From: Stenotrophomonas sp. ATCM1_4
Lineage (GTDB): Bacteria; Pseudomonadota; Gammaproteobacteria; Xanthomonadales; Xanthomonadaceae
Assembly (NCBI RefSeq): GCF_004348115.1
Contig: NZ_QPFB01000001.1
Location: forward strand, 783,978 to 847,977
Length of the DNA: 64,000 nucleotides
Reading direction: 5' to 3'
Part shown: positions 24,483-33,861 of the stretch, in pieces
How the letters are laid out: each line of letters begins with the position of its first letter
Position numbering within the stretch: position 1 is the first letter of the stretch
Made by a program: the position numbers and the translations under genes
The notes under the pieces: generated by a model
Databases searched by the model: none
Told to the model about the DNA's origin: nothing
The model's input: the letters and a program-made list of their open reading frames with translations, nothing else

Positions 24483-24959
24483 TCAACGCAGGACGCCGGG
24501 CAGACCCGGTGCCTGGTTGAGGCTGTTGCGCGATTTGACGTCGAAGCTGCGCTGTTTCTTTTCTTCCGGGGTGGCGCTGATGGTGCCTTCCAGTTCATAG
24601 AACAGGGAGCGACCGCCGGCCAGCGAATCGGCCACGACGATGCGTGCCGCCGAAGACGGTTGCAGGCGCACCTTGACCACGTCGGCCGACTCCGGGCCGA
24701 TCGATACGCCCGGTTGCGTGCTGAGCGTGCCGGCGGCTTCATCACCAACCTTCATCGCCAGCGACACCGCGTCAAAGCGCATCGGCATGGAGCTGTAGTT
24801 GCGCAGGCGCAGCTCGACGTCCCAGTTGCCGTCGTTGCCGACGGTAAGCTGCTGGATGCTGGCGGCAGGTTCGGAAACGCGCTTGACCGGGCCGCCGCTG
24901 CAGGCGGCAAGCGCCAGCGCGGCCACGGTGATCAGGGCGAATGTAGGGCGAAAACGCAT
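24483..24959 (-). CDS. LEA2/NDR1-like lipoprotein
   Basis: ATG 24959 gives a 158-residue product with lipobox LAAC (about residue 19-20) after a hydrophobic leader; the longer open frame adds 63 non-coding-like residues. The mature part shows the LEA2 beta-sandwich pattern (DVELRLRNYSSMPMRFDAVS, then VKVRLQPSSAARIV). Proteins of this kind sit in the periplasm or outer membrane with unknown ligands. It lies 37 nt upstream of the acyl-CoA dehydrogenase gene and could be cotranscribed with it. Confidence 0.75.
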   Translation of the reverse strand: MRFRPTFALITVAALALAACSGGPVKRVSEPAASIQQLTVGNDGNWDVELRLRNYSSMPMRFDAVSLAMKVGDEAAGTLSTQPGVSIGPESADVVKVRLQPSSAARIVVADSLAGGRSLFYELEGTISATPEEKKQRSFDVKSRNSLNQAPGLPGVLR

Positions 24960-25150
24960 GCCGCGCGGTCCTCCAGTCCTAAAGATGTCCCGAAGGATAC
25001 TACGGCGTATGGCAGCGTGCGCAGGGCACGGGGTGGCAAACACGGGCGACAATCGCGGCGGGGGGATGGCGGAACCCGGCTCCTGGTGCATCAACACATG
25101 CAGGGGCCTGACGGCTGCCGTCTTCCGCGTCACTTTCTGGGGGTTCATTC

Positions 25151-28100
25151 ATGCGTTCATTCAAGTTGTTGCCGCTGGCCAGCGCAATCCGCGGCGGTCT
25201 GACTCTGGCGGTGCTGTGTGCCGCTTCCCCGGCGTTCGCCGCGCCACCGCAATTCGATATCGATGCCGGCAACATCGAGGACGTACTGCCCGAATTCGCC
25301 CGCCAGGCGGGCATCCAGATCATCGCCCCGGCCCATTCAGGCAAACAGGGGCGCATCGCGGTGGGGGAACTGAAGGGGCAGATGGATACCCGGCAGGCCT
25401 TGAACCGCCTGCTCGACGGTACGGGATTGACCGTGGCCTCCGATGATGGCCGCACGATCACCCTGCGCGCGGCCACGCCGATGCTGGCGTCGCTGGGGGG
25501 CTTGGGCGCGATGTCGATGGCGCAGTCGAGCCAGGTCGAGCCGGTCGCCGCCGAAGCCGAGCCGGCGCAATCCAATGCGAACGTGAACACGCTGGACCAG
25601 ATCACCGTGGTCGGCAGCCAGATCAAGGGCAGCAAGTCGGCTGCCATCCTGCCGGTGGCCACGCTGCAGACCGAACAGATCGAGGCCACCGGCGCGGTCT
25701 CCGGTGACGACCTGTACCGCTCGATCCCGCAGATGGGTGATGTCTCCTTCAGTGGTACCAACGGCGGCAACAGCTCCAACTACGCGCGTGGTGACATCGC
25801 CTCGGTCAACCTGCGCGGCTTGGGCGTGGGCAACACGCTGCTGCTGATCAACGGCCGCCGCACCGTGGTGCACCCGATGAGCCAGGCCGACGGCAACCTG
25901 GTGCCGGTGCTGACCTACAACGCCAACGCGGTGCCGGTGTCCAACCTGCGCCGGGTGGAAGTGCTGCTGGACGGTGCGGCCGCCATCTACGGCACCGACG
26001 CGGTGGCCGGCGTGGTCAACAACGTGCTGCGCGACGATATGGACGGCGGCACCATCAGCGTGCAGAAGGGCTTCGGCGAAGGCACCAACCTGAGCGATGT
26101 CGGCGTCAACGGCATGTGGGGCAAGAACTCCGAGGACCTGCGTTCCAACATCACCATCGCCTTCAACTACTACAACACCACCGGCCTGAACTCGCTGGAC
26201 CAGGGCTGGACCAGGAACGGCAACCGGGCCGATGACTTCGCCGGCACGCCGTTCGAAGGCCTGGCCGGGGTGGACAACCGCAACACCAACAGTCCGTGGG
26301 GCAACTTCACCGCCAGCGGCCCGCGCATCTCGCGCAATGGCACCTGGTTGACCACGGCGGCCGGTGCCTTCCACGTGCAGCCGACCGCCAACAGCGGCTG
26401 TGCGGCGACCATCGGCGACGGGCTGTGCGTGCAGTCCGGCAGCAAGGCGACCTCCGGCGCCGATGCCAACCTGCGCGACAACCAGCAGTCGCAGTACCCG
26501 CTGTCGATCACCCCGGACGTGCGCCGGCTGAATCTGTTCGTCACCGGCAAGCATGATTTCGAGAACGGCATTTCGTTCTTCAGCGAAGCCGGCCTGTACG
26601 ACTCGCGTGCCTACAGCCTGCAGAGCGGCGTGAACACCATCACCGCCTTGCCGATGACCGTGGCCGCCAGCAACTACTGGAACCCGTTCGGGGCGATGTA
26701 CCTGCCCGATGGCTCGCTCAACCCGAACCGCCTTCAGGGGTTGAACATCGGCCCGGATGGCGTGCCGGTGACGATCACCAGCTACCGCTTCGAGCGACCG
26801 ACCCGCATCGAGGTCAATAACACCCAGGTGCGCGCGCTGGCCGGCCTGCGTGGCTTCCATTACGGCTTTGACTGGGAAAGCGCGGCGCTGTACTCCAAGG
26901 CCAAGGTCAAGGACACCCAGGATGCGGTGAGCATGTCGCTGTTCCAGCAGGCGCTGGCCAACCCGACCGCCTCGGCCTACAACCCGTTCTGCGGTGGCTG
27001 CAACGACTGGGACAAGCTGGACCAGTTCTTCTACAAGGCCAAGCGGCAGAGCCAGACCGAGCTGTTCCTGTGGGACTTCAAGGTCTCGCGCCCCGACCTG
27101 TTCAAGACCTGGGCCGGCGATGTCGGCATGGCCGCCGGTTTCGAGATCCGTCACGAAACCCAGCGCGATGACCGCGACGCGCGCGTCGATGGCTCGGTGA
27201 CCTTCACCGACATGATCACCGGCGTTGCCTACCCGAGCGACATGTACGGTGTCAGCCCGACCCCGGACACCTATGGCTCGCGTACCGTGGCCGGCCTGTT
27301 CGCCGAGCTGTCGGTGCCGCTGGTCTCGCCGGAGATGAACGTGCCGCTGGTGCGTTCGCTGGACCTGCAGGTTGCCGGCCGCGCCGAGCGTTACAACGAC
27401 TTTGGCAACGTCGCCAAGCCCAAGCTGGCGCTGGGCTGGCAGATGTTCGACGGGCTGACCCTGCGCGGCTCCTGGGCCAAGGGCTTCCGCGCCCCGAACC
27501 TGGAGCAAATCAATGCCACGGTGGTGAGCCGTTCGAACAACCGCACCGACTACATCCAGTGCGAGGCCGACGTGCGCACCGGTGCGCAGGCATCGATCAA
27601 CGGCTGCGGCGGCTACACCTATTCCACCACCGCACGCCGCTCGGGCAACCCGGACCTCAAGCCGGAAACCTCCACCAACACCAGTGCCGGCATCGTGTTC
27701 CAGCCGCGCTTCATCCCGGAGGACTACGGCCGCTTCACCTTCGCGGTGGATTACTACAAATACGAGCAGGAAGGCATCATCGGCCTGTTCGGCGAAGGCA
27801 ACGCACTGATCTTGGACTACATCCTGCGCCAGCAGGGCGGCAGCAATGCCGCCGTGGTGCGTGCCGACCCGACCGCCGACGACATCGCGCGCTTCGCCGG
27901 TACCGGCCTGGCTGCCGCGGGCAAGGTGCTGTACGTCACCGACCAGTACGTCAACCTGGAGCCGCAGACCCTGCGTGGCGTGGACTACAACTTCAGCTGG
28001 AACTCACCGGAAACCCGCATCGGTCGTTTCGACCTGTCGGTCACCGGCACCCACCTGATCGAGTTCTACCGCCAGCGTTCGCCGGCGTTGCAGGCGCTGG

Positions 28101-28510
28101 AAGACGCCAAGGCCACCGGCCTGGTCGACCCGTCGATCCGCATCACCGGCGGTGGCGACCTGATCGGCAACGGCGGCAACCCGGAATGGAAGTGGGCCGG
28201 CACGCTGACCTGGCGTTACCAGCAGCTGTCGGTGGGTGCCACCGCGCGTTACTCCAGTTCCTACGTGGAGAATGGCCTGACCCTGGCCGACGGCACCCCG
28301 TGGACGGTGAAGTCGCAGACGTTGGCCAATGCCTTCGTCAAGTACGAGTTCGAGCGCGAAGGCTGGCTCAACGGGTTGGCGGTGAAGGTCGGTGCCAACA
28401 ACCTGGCCAACAAGCGCCCGCCGGTGTCCGATGATGCCTACGGCTATTCCTCGGCGGTGTACCAGGCGTATCCGCGCTACTGGTACGTCAACGTCAGCAA
28501 GGCGTTCTGA
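25151..28510 (+). CDS. TonB-dependent transducer with N-terminal STN signalling domain
   Basis: The 1119-residue protein has a signal peptide (cleavage near residue 31), then an STN (secretin/TonB short N-terminal) domain at about 34-105 (FDIDAGNIEDVLPEFARQAG). A plug domain follows (QITVVGSQIKGSKSA, then VNLRGLGVGNTLLLINGRR) and a long beta barrel ending in aromatic YWYVNVSKAF. STN domains contact a FecR-type regulator and pass the ligand-bound state to it. The next genes are an ECF sigma and FecR. The barrel is larger than in FecA, with many inserted loops, as in receptors for peptides or polysaccharides. Ligand is not knowable from sequence. Confidence 0.92.
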   Translation: MRSFKLLPLASAIRGGLTLAVLCAASPAFAAPPQFDIDAGNIEDVLPEFARQAGIQIIAPAHSGKQGRIAVGELKGQMDTRQALNRLLDGTGLTVASDDGRTITLRAATPMLASLGGLGAMSMAQSSQVEPVAAEAEPAQSNANVNTLDQITVVGSQIKGSKSAAILPVATLQTEQIEATGAVSGDDLYRSIPQMGDVSFSGTNGGNSSNYARGDIASVNLRGLGVGNTLLLINGRRTVVHPMSQADGNLVPVLTYNANAVPVSNLRRVEVLLDGAAAIYGTDAVAGVVNNVLRDDMDGGTISVQKGFGEGTNLSDVGVNGMWGKNSEDLRSNITIAFNYYNTTGLNSLDQGWTRNGNRADDFAGTPFEGLAGVDNRNTNSPWGNFTASGPRISRNGTWLTTAAGAFHVQPTANSGCAATIGDGLCVQSGSKATSGADANLRDNQQSQYPLSITPDVRRLNLFVTGKHDFENGISFFSEAGLYDSRAYSLQSGVNTITALPMTVAASNYWNPFGAMYLPDGSLNPNRLQGLNIGPDGVPVTITSYRFERPTRIEVNNTQVRALAGLRGFHYGFDWESAALYSKAKVKDTQDAVSMSLFQQALANPTASAYNPFCGGCNDWDKLDQFFYKAKRQSQTELFLWDFKVSRPDLFKTWAGDVGMAAGFEIRHETQRDDRDARVDGSVTFTDMITGVAYPSDMYGVSPTPDTYGSRTVAGLFAELSVPLVSPEMNVPLVRSLDLQVAGRAERYNDFGNVAKPKLALGWQMFDGLTLRGSWAKGFRAPNLEQINATVVSRSNNRTDYIQCEADVRTGAQASINGCGGYTYSTTARRSGNPDLKPETSTNTSAGIVFQPRFIPEDYGRFTFAVDYYKYEQEGIIGLFGEGNALILDYILRQQGGSNAAVVRADPTADDIARFAGTGLAAAGKVLYVTDQYVNLEPQTLRGVDYNFSWNSPETRIGRFDLSVTGTHLIEFYRQRSPALQALEDAKATGLVDPSIRITGGGDLIGNGGNPEWKWAGTLTWRYQQLSVGATARYSSSYVENGLTLADGTPWTVKSQTLANAFVKYEFEREGWLNGLAVKVGANNLANKRPPVSDDAYGYSSAVYQAYPRYWYVNVSKAF

Positions 28511-28571
28511 TGAAGGCCGTCGTGGCAGGTGCGGGCGTCCGGCAGTGGCCGGACGACCTGCTGGAGAAGCA

Positions 28572-29159
28572 ATGAGCGCAACGCAGGCAAGACAGCGTGC
28601 CTTGTGGTTGGCCGAGCACGTGCTGCCGCACGAGCCCGGCCTGCGTGACTGGCTGCAGCGACGGTTGTCGGTGCGCCAGGACGTGGACGACGTGATCCAG
28701 GAGACCTACGCGATCCTGGCGGCGATGGCCGATGTGACGCACGTGCGCCAGCCGCGCGCGTACGTCTACACGGTGGCGCAATCGGTGGTGCTGCAGCAGC
28801 TGCGGCGTGCGCAGGTGGTGTCGATCGAAGCGGTGGCCGAGATTGACCGGGTGGCGGTATTGCCCGAGGAAGCCAGCCCCGAGCGCACCGCCTCCTCGCG
28901 GCAGGAGCTGGCGCGGATCGGCGCGTTGATCGACAGCCTGCCGGCCAAATGCCGCGAGGCGTTCGTACTGCGCCGGGTGGAAGGCTATTCGCAGCGCGAG
29001 ATCGCCCAGCGGATGCAGATCAGCGAGAACACGGTGGAGAAACACATCTGCAAAGGCATTCGGCTATTGATGGATGCAATGAAGCGCGACGGCGACAGGA
29101 CGGAGACGGGCACGGACCAGCCCGCCGCAGGAGAAACATGGCATGCGCGCAGACGTTAA
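28572..29159 (+). CDS. ECF-family RNA polymerase sigma factor (FecI-like)
   Basis: ATG 28572 with upstream GGAGAAGC gives 195 residues. Region 2 shows DVDDVIQETYAILAA, and region 4 shows REAFVLRRVEGYSQREIAQRMQISENTVEKHI with a helix-turn-helix, the layout of small extracytoplasmic-function sigma factors. It is followed by a FecR-type gene overlapping its end by 17 nt. With the STN receptor upstream it completes a cell-surface signalling trio: receptor, anti-sigma and sigma. Likely targets are the receptor gene itself and the downstream hydrolases. Confidence 0.93.
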   Translation: MSATQARQRALWLAEHVLPHEPGLRDWLQRRLSVRQDVDDVIQETYAILAAMADVTHVRQPRAYVYTVAQSVVLQQLRRAQVVSIEAVAEIDRVAVLPEEASPERTASSRQELARIGALIDSLPAKCREAFVLRRVEGYSQREIAQRMQISENTVEKHICKGIRLLMDAMKRDGDRTETGTDQPAAGETWHARRR

Positions 29160-30147
29160 CGGGATTGATGACATCGCCGCAGCATGGGTGGCGCGGGAAG
29201 ACCGCGCGCCGCTGACGGCGAAGGAGACGGCCAGCCTTGATGCCTGGCTGGAGGCCGACGCGCGCCATTTCGGCGCCTATGCGCGGGCACAGGCGGTGCT
29301 GGCGCGCACCGACCGCGCGCGGGCATTGTCGGCCGGTGCGATGGACCGCGCCTTCACCGCGAACGTGCCGGCCAGGCCGGCGCGGCGGATGCTGCGCTGG
29401 GCGGTGGGGTTGGCCGCGGTGGTCAGCGTGCTGGCCATCGGCGTGCAACGCCAGGACGACGGCGCCGAGTACTACGCCACGCGCAAGGGCGAAATCCTGC
29501 GGGTGCCGCTGCAGGACGGCTCGGCGATCACGCTGGATTCGGATTCACAGGTGCGGGTGAGCTACAGCGATACCCGCCGCGACATCCGCCTGCTGCAGGG
29601 CGAAGCGTTATTCGACGTGGCCAAGAACCCCGGGCGTCCGTTCGTGGTGCGTGCCGAGGAGACCGACGTGACCGCGGTGGGGACGAGCTTCGCGGTCAGC
29701 CTTACCGAACGCCGCAGCGGCGGGGTGGAGGTGCTGGTGCGCGAAGGCATCGTCGATGTCACCGACGTGCAGGGTGTGGTCGCGCCGACGCGGCTGGTGG
29801 CCAACTACCGCGCGCTGGCCAACCGCAGCCATGGGATCCGCATCGAACCGGTGCCCAGTGACGACCTGCAGCAGCAGCTGGCCTGGCGCGAGGGCATGTT
29901 GTCGTTCAACGGCGACACGCTGTCGGTGGCGGCGGCGCAGTTCCTGCGCTACAGCGACACCCGCATCGTCATCGACGACCCGCTGGTGGGCAGCCGCCGC
30001 ATCGTCGGCCTGTACTCGGCCAGTGACCCGCTGGGCTTCGCGCGCAGCGTGGCGCTGAGCCTGGGATTGGTGGTGGAACAACAGGGCAACGAGGTCCGCC
30101 TGCGTTCGCCGGACGCCGCGCCGCACATGGCGCGGTCCATGCAATGA
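29143..30147 (+). CDS. FecR-family anti-sigma regulator
   Basis: The 334-residue product starts with a DUF4880-like cytoplasmic domain (about 1-62, AAAWVAREDRAPLTAKETAS), then a transmembrane helix (about 86-102, WAVGLAAVVSVLAIGVQ). The periplasmic FecR domain follows (YYATRKGEILRVPLQDGSAI, then RLLQGEALFDVAKNPGRPFVV), with a C-terminal STN-like end (about 255-320). FecR senses the transducer in the periplasm and controls the sigma factor in the cytosol. Its ATG overlaps the sigma gene, so stoichiometry is coupled. Confidence 0.93.
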   Translation: MRADVNGIDDIAAAWVAREDRAPLTAKETASLDAWLEADARHFGAYARAQAVLARTDRARALSAGAMDRAFTANVPARPARRMLRWAVGLAAVVSVLAIGVQRQDDGAEYYATRKGEILRVPLQDGSAITLDSDSQVRVSYSDTRRDIRLLQGEALFDVAKNPGRPFVVRAEETDVTAVGTSFAVSLTERRSGGVEVLVREGIVDVTDVQGVVAPTRLVANYRALANRSHGIRIEPVPSDDLQQQLAWREGMLSFNGDTLSVAAAQFLRYSDTRIVIDDPLVGSRRIVGLYSASDPLGFARSVALSLGLVVEQQGNEVRLRSPDAAPHMARSMQ

Positions 30148-30160
30148 AATGGGGTTGAGC

Positions 30161-31975
30161 ATGCATAACGAGAAACGACGCGCCCGCCTGCTGGCGCTGG
30201 CGACCGCGTTGCTGCTGGGCAGTGGCCAGGCGACCGTGGTGGCCATGGCCAGTGAGACGCAGGCGTTGCTGATCCGCGACGCGATGGTGTTCGACGGCAC
30301 CGGCCGGGCCGCGTATCCGGCCAGCGTGCTGGTCGAGGACGGGCGGATTGCCGCCATCGGCGACGCGCTGCAGGCGCCCAAGGGGGCACGCACGGTCAAT
30401 GCGCGTGGTCAGGCGTTGTTGCCGGGGCTGTTCGACCTGCATACGCACTGGACGCCGAACGCGGTGCCGTCGGAGCTGCCGCAGGTGGCCAACCTGTACA
30501 TGGCCGCAGGCGTGACCACGGTCAGTGATTTCCACGAACCGCCGGAGGCGTATGCACCGCGCCGGCAGTGGCTGTCCTCGATCGCCGCGCCGGACGTGAA
30601 GTTCGCCGCGCGCATGAGCACGCCGCTGGGACACGGTGCCGACTGGGGCGACGAGAACACCACGCGCTGGGTCAATTCCCCCGAGTCCGCGCGCGCCGGT
30701 GTCCGCGCGGTGGCCGCCTACAAGCCCGATTTCATCAAGGCCTTCACCGATGGCTGGCGCTACTCCAATGCCGCCGACAACAGCAGCATGGACGAGGAAA
30801 CCCTCGCTGCGCTGGTCGACGAGGCGCACAAGAACGGCCTGAAGGTGTTCACCCATACGGTGATGGTCAAGCGCGGCAAGAGCGCCGCACGCGCCGGCGT
30901 GGATGTGATCGCGCACAGCGTGCAGGACGGCCCGGTCGACCAGGAACTGATTGAACTGATGCGCACGCATGGCACCGCCTATGCGCCGTCGCTGGCGGTG
31001 TACCTGCCGGAGCGGGTGGATGGCAGCGGCCGTACCGGTGCCAAGCCGGACGTGCTGCGCCAGCGCGAGCAGAACTTCGCCAATGCCCTGCACAACGTCA
31101 AGACCTTGCATGACGCCGGCATCCCGGTGGTGGTGGGGACCGATGCCGGCATGACCGGCACGCCGCATGGTGTCTCCACGCTGCGTGAACTGGAGTTGCT
31201 GGTGGATGCCGGCCTGACGCCGGCCGAGGCGCTGCTGGCCGGCACCGCCCGGAGCGCCCGGGCGCTGGGCGTGGCCGATCGTGGCACCATCGAGGTCGGC
31301 AAGCGCGCGGACCTGTTGCTGGTCAAGGGCCAGCCGTGGCAACGCATCAGCGACATCCGCAATACCGAGCAGGTCTACGTGGCCGGGCGCCAGGTGCACG
31401 GCAAGGGGGCCGTTCTGCCTGCCGGCAACCGGGCGTTGGCATTGCCGGCGCAGCCGGTGGCGGCACTGATCGATGACTTCGAGCGCGCCGACGGCCGTAC
31501 CGCGTTGGATACCCTGCGCGTGGACGAGGCCGATGGCGGCAACGACCGTACCGTGCAGGTCACCGAAGTGGTGGCGCGCGAGACCGGCGGCAATGCGCTG
31601 GCCACGCAGGCCAAGCTGTCCAGCAAGGACAGTGCATTCGCAGCGGCGATCCTGCCATTGAGCCGTGGGTCGGTGGCGCCGGTGGACGTGCGCGCCTACC
31701 AGGGGGTGCGCTTCGAGCTGCGCGGTTCGGCGCCGGAGCTGCGGCTGGAAGTACGCGCGCTGGGCAACCGCCGCTTCATCGCGCCGTTGCAGGCCCAATC
31801 GCAATGGCGCACGGTCGAGGTGCCATTCAGTGCCCTGCAGGGCCAGCCACCCTATCGCGCCACTGCACCCATCGCGCAGTGGAAAGGGGACGACCTGCAG
31901 CAACTGGTGTTCTCCGCCGGTGGTGCGCCGGGCAGCAAGGTCTGGTTCGAGATCGACAACGTGACTTTCTACTGA
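30161..31975 (+). CDS. Secreted amidohydrolase with C-terminal CIA30-like domain
   Basis: ATG 30161 (MHNEKRRARLLALATALLL) is preferred; an ATG at 30149 adds four residues without better ribosome site. A signal peptide precedes an imidazolonepropionase-like amidohydrolase: metal motif DLHTHW (near residue 90), FTHTVMV and AHSVQDG supplying further ligands, and GTDAGM giving the Asp. From about residue 425 the protein has a CIA30-like beta sandwich (ALIDDFERADG, ending in KVWFEIDNVTFY), not normal in the enzyme family. It lies 13 nt after FecR and overlaps the next hydrolase start. Likely cleaves a cyclic or acyl amide taken up by the transducer. Confidence 0.85.
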   Translation: MHNEKRRARLLALATALLLGSGQATVVAMASETQALLIRDAMVFDGTGRAAYPASVLVEDGRIAAIGDALQAPKGARTVNARGQALLPGLFDLHTHWTPNAVPSELPQVANLYMAAGVTTVSDFHEPPEAYAPRRQWLSSIAAPDVKFAARMSTPLGHGADWGDENTTRWVNSPESARAGVRAVAAYKPDFIKAFTDGWRYSNAADNSSMDEETLAALVDEAHKNGLKVFTHTVMVKRGKSAARAGVDVIAHSVQDGPVDQELIELMRTHGTAYAPSLAVYLPERVDGSGRTGAKPDVLRQREQNFANALHNVKTLHDAGIPVVVGTDAGMTGTPHGVSTLRELELLVDAGLTPAEALLAGTARSARALGVADRGTIEVGKRADLLLVKGQPWQRISDIRNTEQVYVAGRQVHGKGAVLPAGNRALALPAQPVAALIDDFERADGRTALDTLRVDEADGGNDRTVQVTEVVARETGGNALATQAKLSSKDSAFAAAILPLSRGSVAPVDVRAYQGVRFELRGSAPELRLEVRALGNRRFIAPLQAQSQWRTVEVPFSALQGQPPYRATAPIAQWKGDDLQQLVFSAGGAPGSKVWFEIDNVTFY

Positions 31976-33438
31976 TGCACCGGTGCCTGCCGATGAAGCA
32001 TTCCCTGTTGCGTGTCGCCCTTTTGTGCAGCCTGCTGCCCGTACCTGCGGCGTGGGCGGCCACGTCGGATGTCCTTGCCACGCTCGATGCCTACGTCAAG
32101 CGCCAGGCCGAAGTGGGGCATGCGCTGTGGCAGCAGCCGGAGCTGGGGTATCTGGAGACCGCCTCCTCGGCATTGTTGCAACAAGAGCTGCGCGAGGCCG
32201 GTTTCCAGGTCAAGGCGGGTGTCGCCGGCATGCCCACCGCGTTCGTGGCGTCCTACGGCACGCGCGGCAAGGGTCCGGTGATTGCACTGTTGGCTGAAAT
32301 GGACGCCTTGCCGGGCATGGCCCAGGCCGCCGAGCCGGTGCGCAGCGCCATTGCCGGCCAGGACGCGGGCCAGGCCTGCGGGCACAACCTGTTCGGTGCG
32401 GCGTCGGTGGGCGCGGCGCGCGCCATCGCGCAGTGGCTGGAGGCCACCGGACGCGACGGCGAAGTGCGGCTGTATGGCACGCCGGCGGAGGAGGGCGGGT
32501 CGGGCAAGGTCTACATGACCAAGGCCGGCCTGTTCGATGACGTCGACGTGGTGCTGCATTGGCACCCGTCGGCCGACAACTCCGCCGCGCAGGGCACCAC
32601 CTTGGCCAACATCAGCGGCAAGTTCCGTTTCAGTGGCATTGCCGCGCATGCCGCCATCGCGCCGGAGCGTGGTCGCTCCGCGCTGGATGGCGTGGAAGCG
32701 TTCAACTACATGGCCAACCTGATGCGCGAGCACGTGCCGGACCGCACGCGCATCCACTACGTGATCAGCAACGGTGGCGCGGCTCCCAACGTGGTGCCGG
32801 ACGCGGCCGAAGCCTATTACTACGTGCGCCACACCGATCCGGCGGTGGTGCGCGATGTGATCGCGCGCTTGCGCAAGGCCGCCGAGGGCGCGGCGATGGG
32901 TACCGGCACCACGGTGAGTTTCGAGCAGACCGGCGGCGTGTTCTCGCTGCTGCCCAACGACACGCTGGGGCAGGTGATGCAGGCCGCGCTGCAGCAGGTG
33001 GGGGGCGTCCATTACGACGCGACCGAACAGCGGTTCGCCCTGCAACTGCAGCAGACGCTGGAGAAGAAGCCTTCACTGGAAACCGCGCAGCAGTTGCAGC
33101 CCTACCGCGCCGACCTGGCCGGCAGTGCCTCCACTGACGTCGGTGACGTGAGCTGGAATGTTCCCACGGCCGGGTTGAGCACCGCGACCTGGGTGCCCGG
33201 CACGCCGGCGCATAGCTGGCAGGCAGTGGCCGCGTCGGGCATGTCCATTGGTGACAAGGGCGCATTGAATGCGGCCAAGGTGATGGCGCTGGCGGCCGTG
33301 CAACTGCTGCAGTCACCGGAGACCGTGCGCAAGGCCCGCGAGGAATTCGATATGCGACGTGGTACCGGGTTCCAGTACCTGCCGTTGCTGGAGCGGGACA
33401 CCCCGCCACTGGACTACCGGCGCGCGACGCGCGACTGA
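31975..33438 (+). CDS. Secreted M20-family amidohydrolase (AbgB-like)
   Basis: ATG 31975 overlaps the previous stop (TGATG); ATG 31993 (MKHSLLRV) would give the cleaner signal peptide and may be the true start. The protein is 487 or 481 residues. Metal motifs of M20D peptidases are visible: LLAEMDALPGM, then QACGHNLFGA (Cys-Gly-His), then TPAEEGGSGKVYM with the Glu pair, then HWHPSADN. Relatives split amide bonds of p-aminobenzoyl-glutamate, N-acyl amino acids or indole-acetyl amino acids. Its place behind the amidohydrolase suggests sequential cleavage of one imported compound. Confidence 0.88.
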   Translation: MHRCLPMKHSLLRVALLCSLLPVPAAWAATSDVLATLDAYVKRQAEVGHALWQQPELGYLETASSALLQQELREAGFQVKAGVAGMPTAFVASYGTRGKGPVIALLAEMDALPGMAQAAEPVRSAIAGQDAGQACGHNLFGAASVGAARAIAQWLEATGRDGEVRLYGTPAEEGGSGKVYMTKAGLFDDVDVVLHWHPSADNSAAQGTTLANISGKFRFSGIAAHAAIAPERGRSALDGVEAFNYMANLMREHVPDRTRIHYVISNGGAAPNVVPDAAEAYYYVRHTDPAVVRDVIARLRKAAEGAAMGTGTTVSFEQTGGVFSLLPNDTLGQVMQAALQQVGGVHYDATEQRFALQLQQTLEKKPSLETAQQLQPYRADLAGSASTDVGDVSWNVPTAGLSTATWVPGTPAHSWQAVAASGMSIGDKGALNAAKVMALAAVQLLQSPETVRKAREEFDMRRGTGFQYLPLLERDTPPLDYRRATRD

Positions 33439-33531
33439 CTTGTCGCCGTAAGCTGCCGCCGACATGTGCTTCACTCCCGGGCTGGCAGGCTGCAGCCGGA
33501 GTGATGTTGCTGGGTAGCCCGTCACTCCGAT

Positions 33532-33567
33532 GGGCGGCGGCCCGATCCCTCCATCGGGCCGCCGCCC
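33532..33567. terminator. Long perfect GC hairpin after the M20 gene
   Basis: GGGCGGCGGCCCGAT at 33532-33546 pairs perfectly with ATCGGGCCGCCGCCC at 33553-33567 (15 bp, 6-nt loop). It lies 94 nt after the M20 stop. There is no T run, so it may be a Rho-assisted stop, an mRNA-stabilising hairpin or a REP-type palindrome. Confidence 0.55.
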
Positions 33568-33729
33568 GGATTCTCATCGAACCGCGATGGCGGTGCCTTG
33601 GTGGTGGAGTTGCACGGCCCGGTTGTTCGTTGAGCGATGGTGCGGGCGACGCCCCGAGGCAGAGACGCGTGCGTCGTCAGGCAAGCGTGGTGGGCTTGGG
33701 GCGGATTGGGTGGCGGTGGTCATGGACGC

Positions 33730-33815
33730 GCCCCTTGGCGAACGCGCAGGCAGCGCGTAGAATCCGGAGCACCGCGTGGGGCGGTAGCTCAGCTGGGAGA
33801 GCGTCGCGTTCGCAA
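33730..33815. repeat. Left 86-bp direct repeat flanking the Rhs island
   Basis: The 86 nt are identical to 43024-43109. They contain the tRNA-Ala promoter (TTGGCG 33735-33740, 17 nt, TAGAAT 33758-33763) and the first 38 nt of tRNA-Ala(CGC) from 33778. Identity stops at the anticodon loop. The repeats bound the 9.3-kb region with the Rhs genes and an integrase relic. Confidence 0.9.
33778..33815 (+). pseudogene. Truncated tRNA-Ala(CGC), 5' half only
   Basis: The sequence equals nucleotides 1-38 of the intact tRNA-Ala(CGC) at 43072-43147 (acceptor strand, D arm, anticodon 5' stem and loop). It then changes to GCTGGCCGGAAAAAACCGG instead of the anticodon 3' stem. No T arm or CCA follows. The promoter upstream is intact, and a terminator lies at 33863-33888, so the half-tRNA should still be transcribed as the start of a chimeric RNA of about 120 nt. 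Confidence 0.88.
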
Positions 33816-33861
33816 GCTGGCCGGAAAAAACCGGAACTACCTCACCGATCAAGGATTAAAC

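Noticed and set aside
25337..27508. Long leftward open frame of 723 codons inside the TonB receptor gene
   Set aside because: It is antisense to a clear STN/plug/barrel protein; its translation is rich in Arg, Gly, His and Val without motifs, as expected from the opposite strand of GC-rich codons.
33778..33853. Second complete tRNA-Ala
   Set aside because: Only the first 38 nt match; anticodon 3' stem, T arm and CCA are missing and replaced by an unrelated hairpin.
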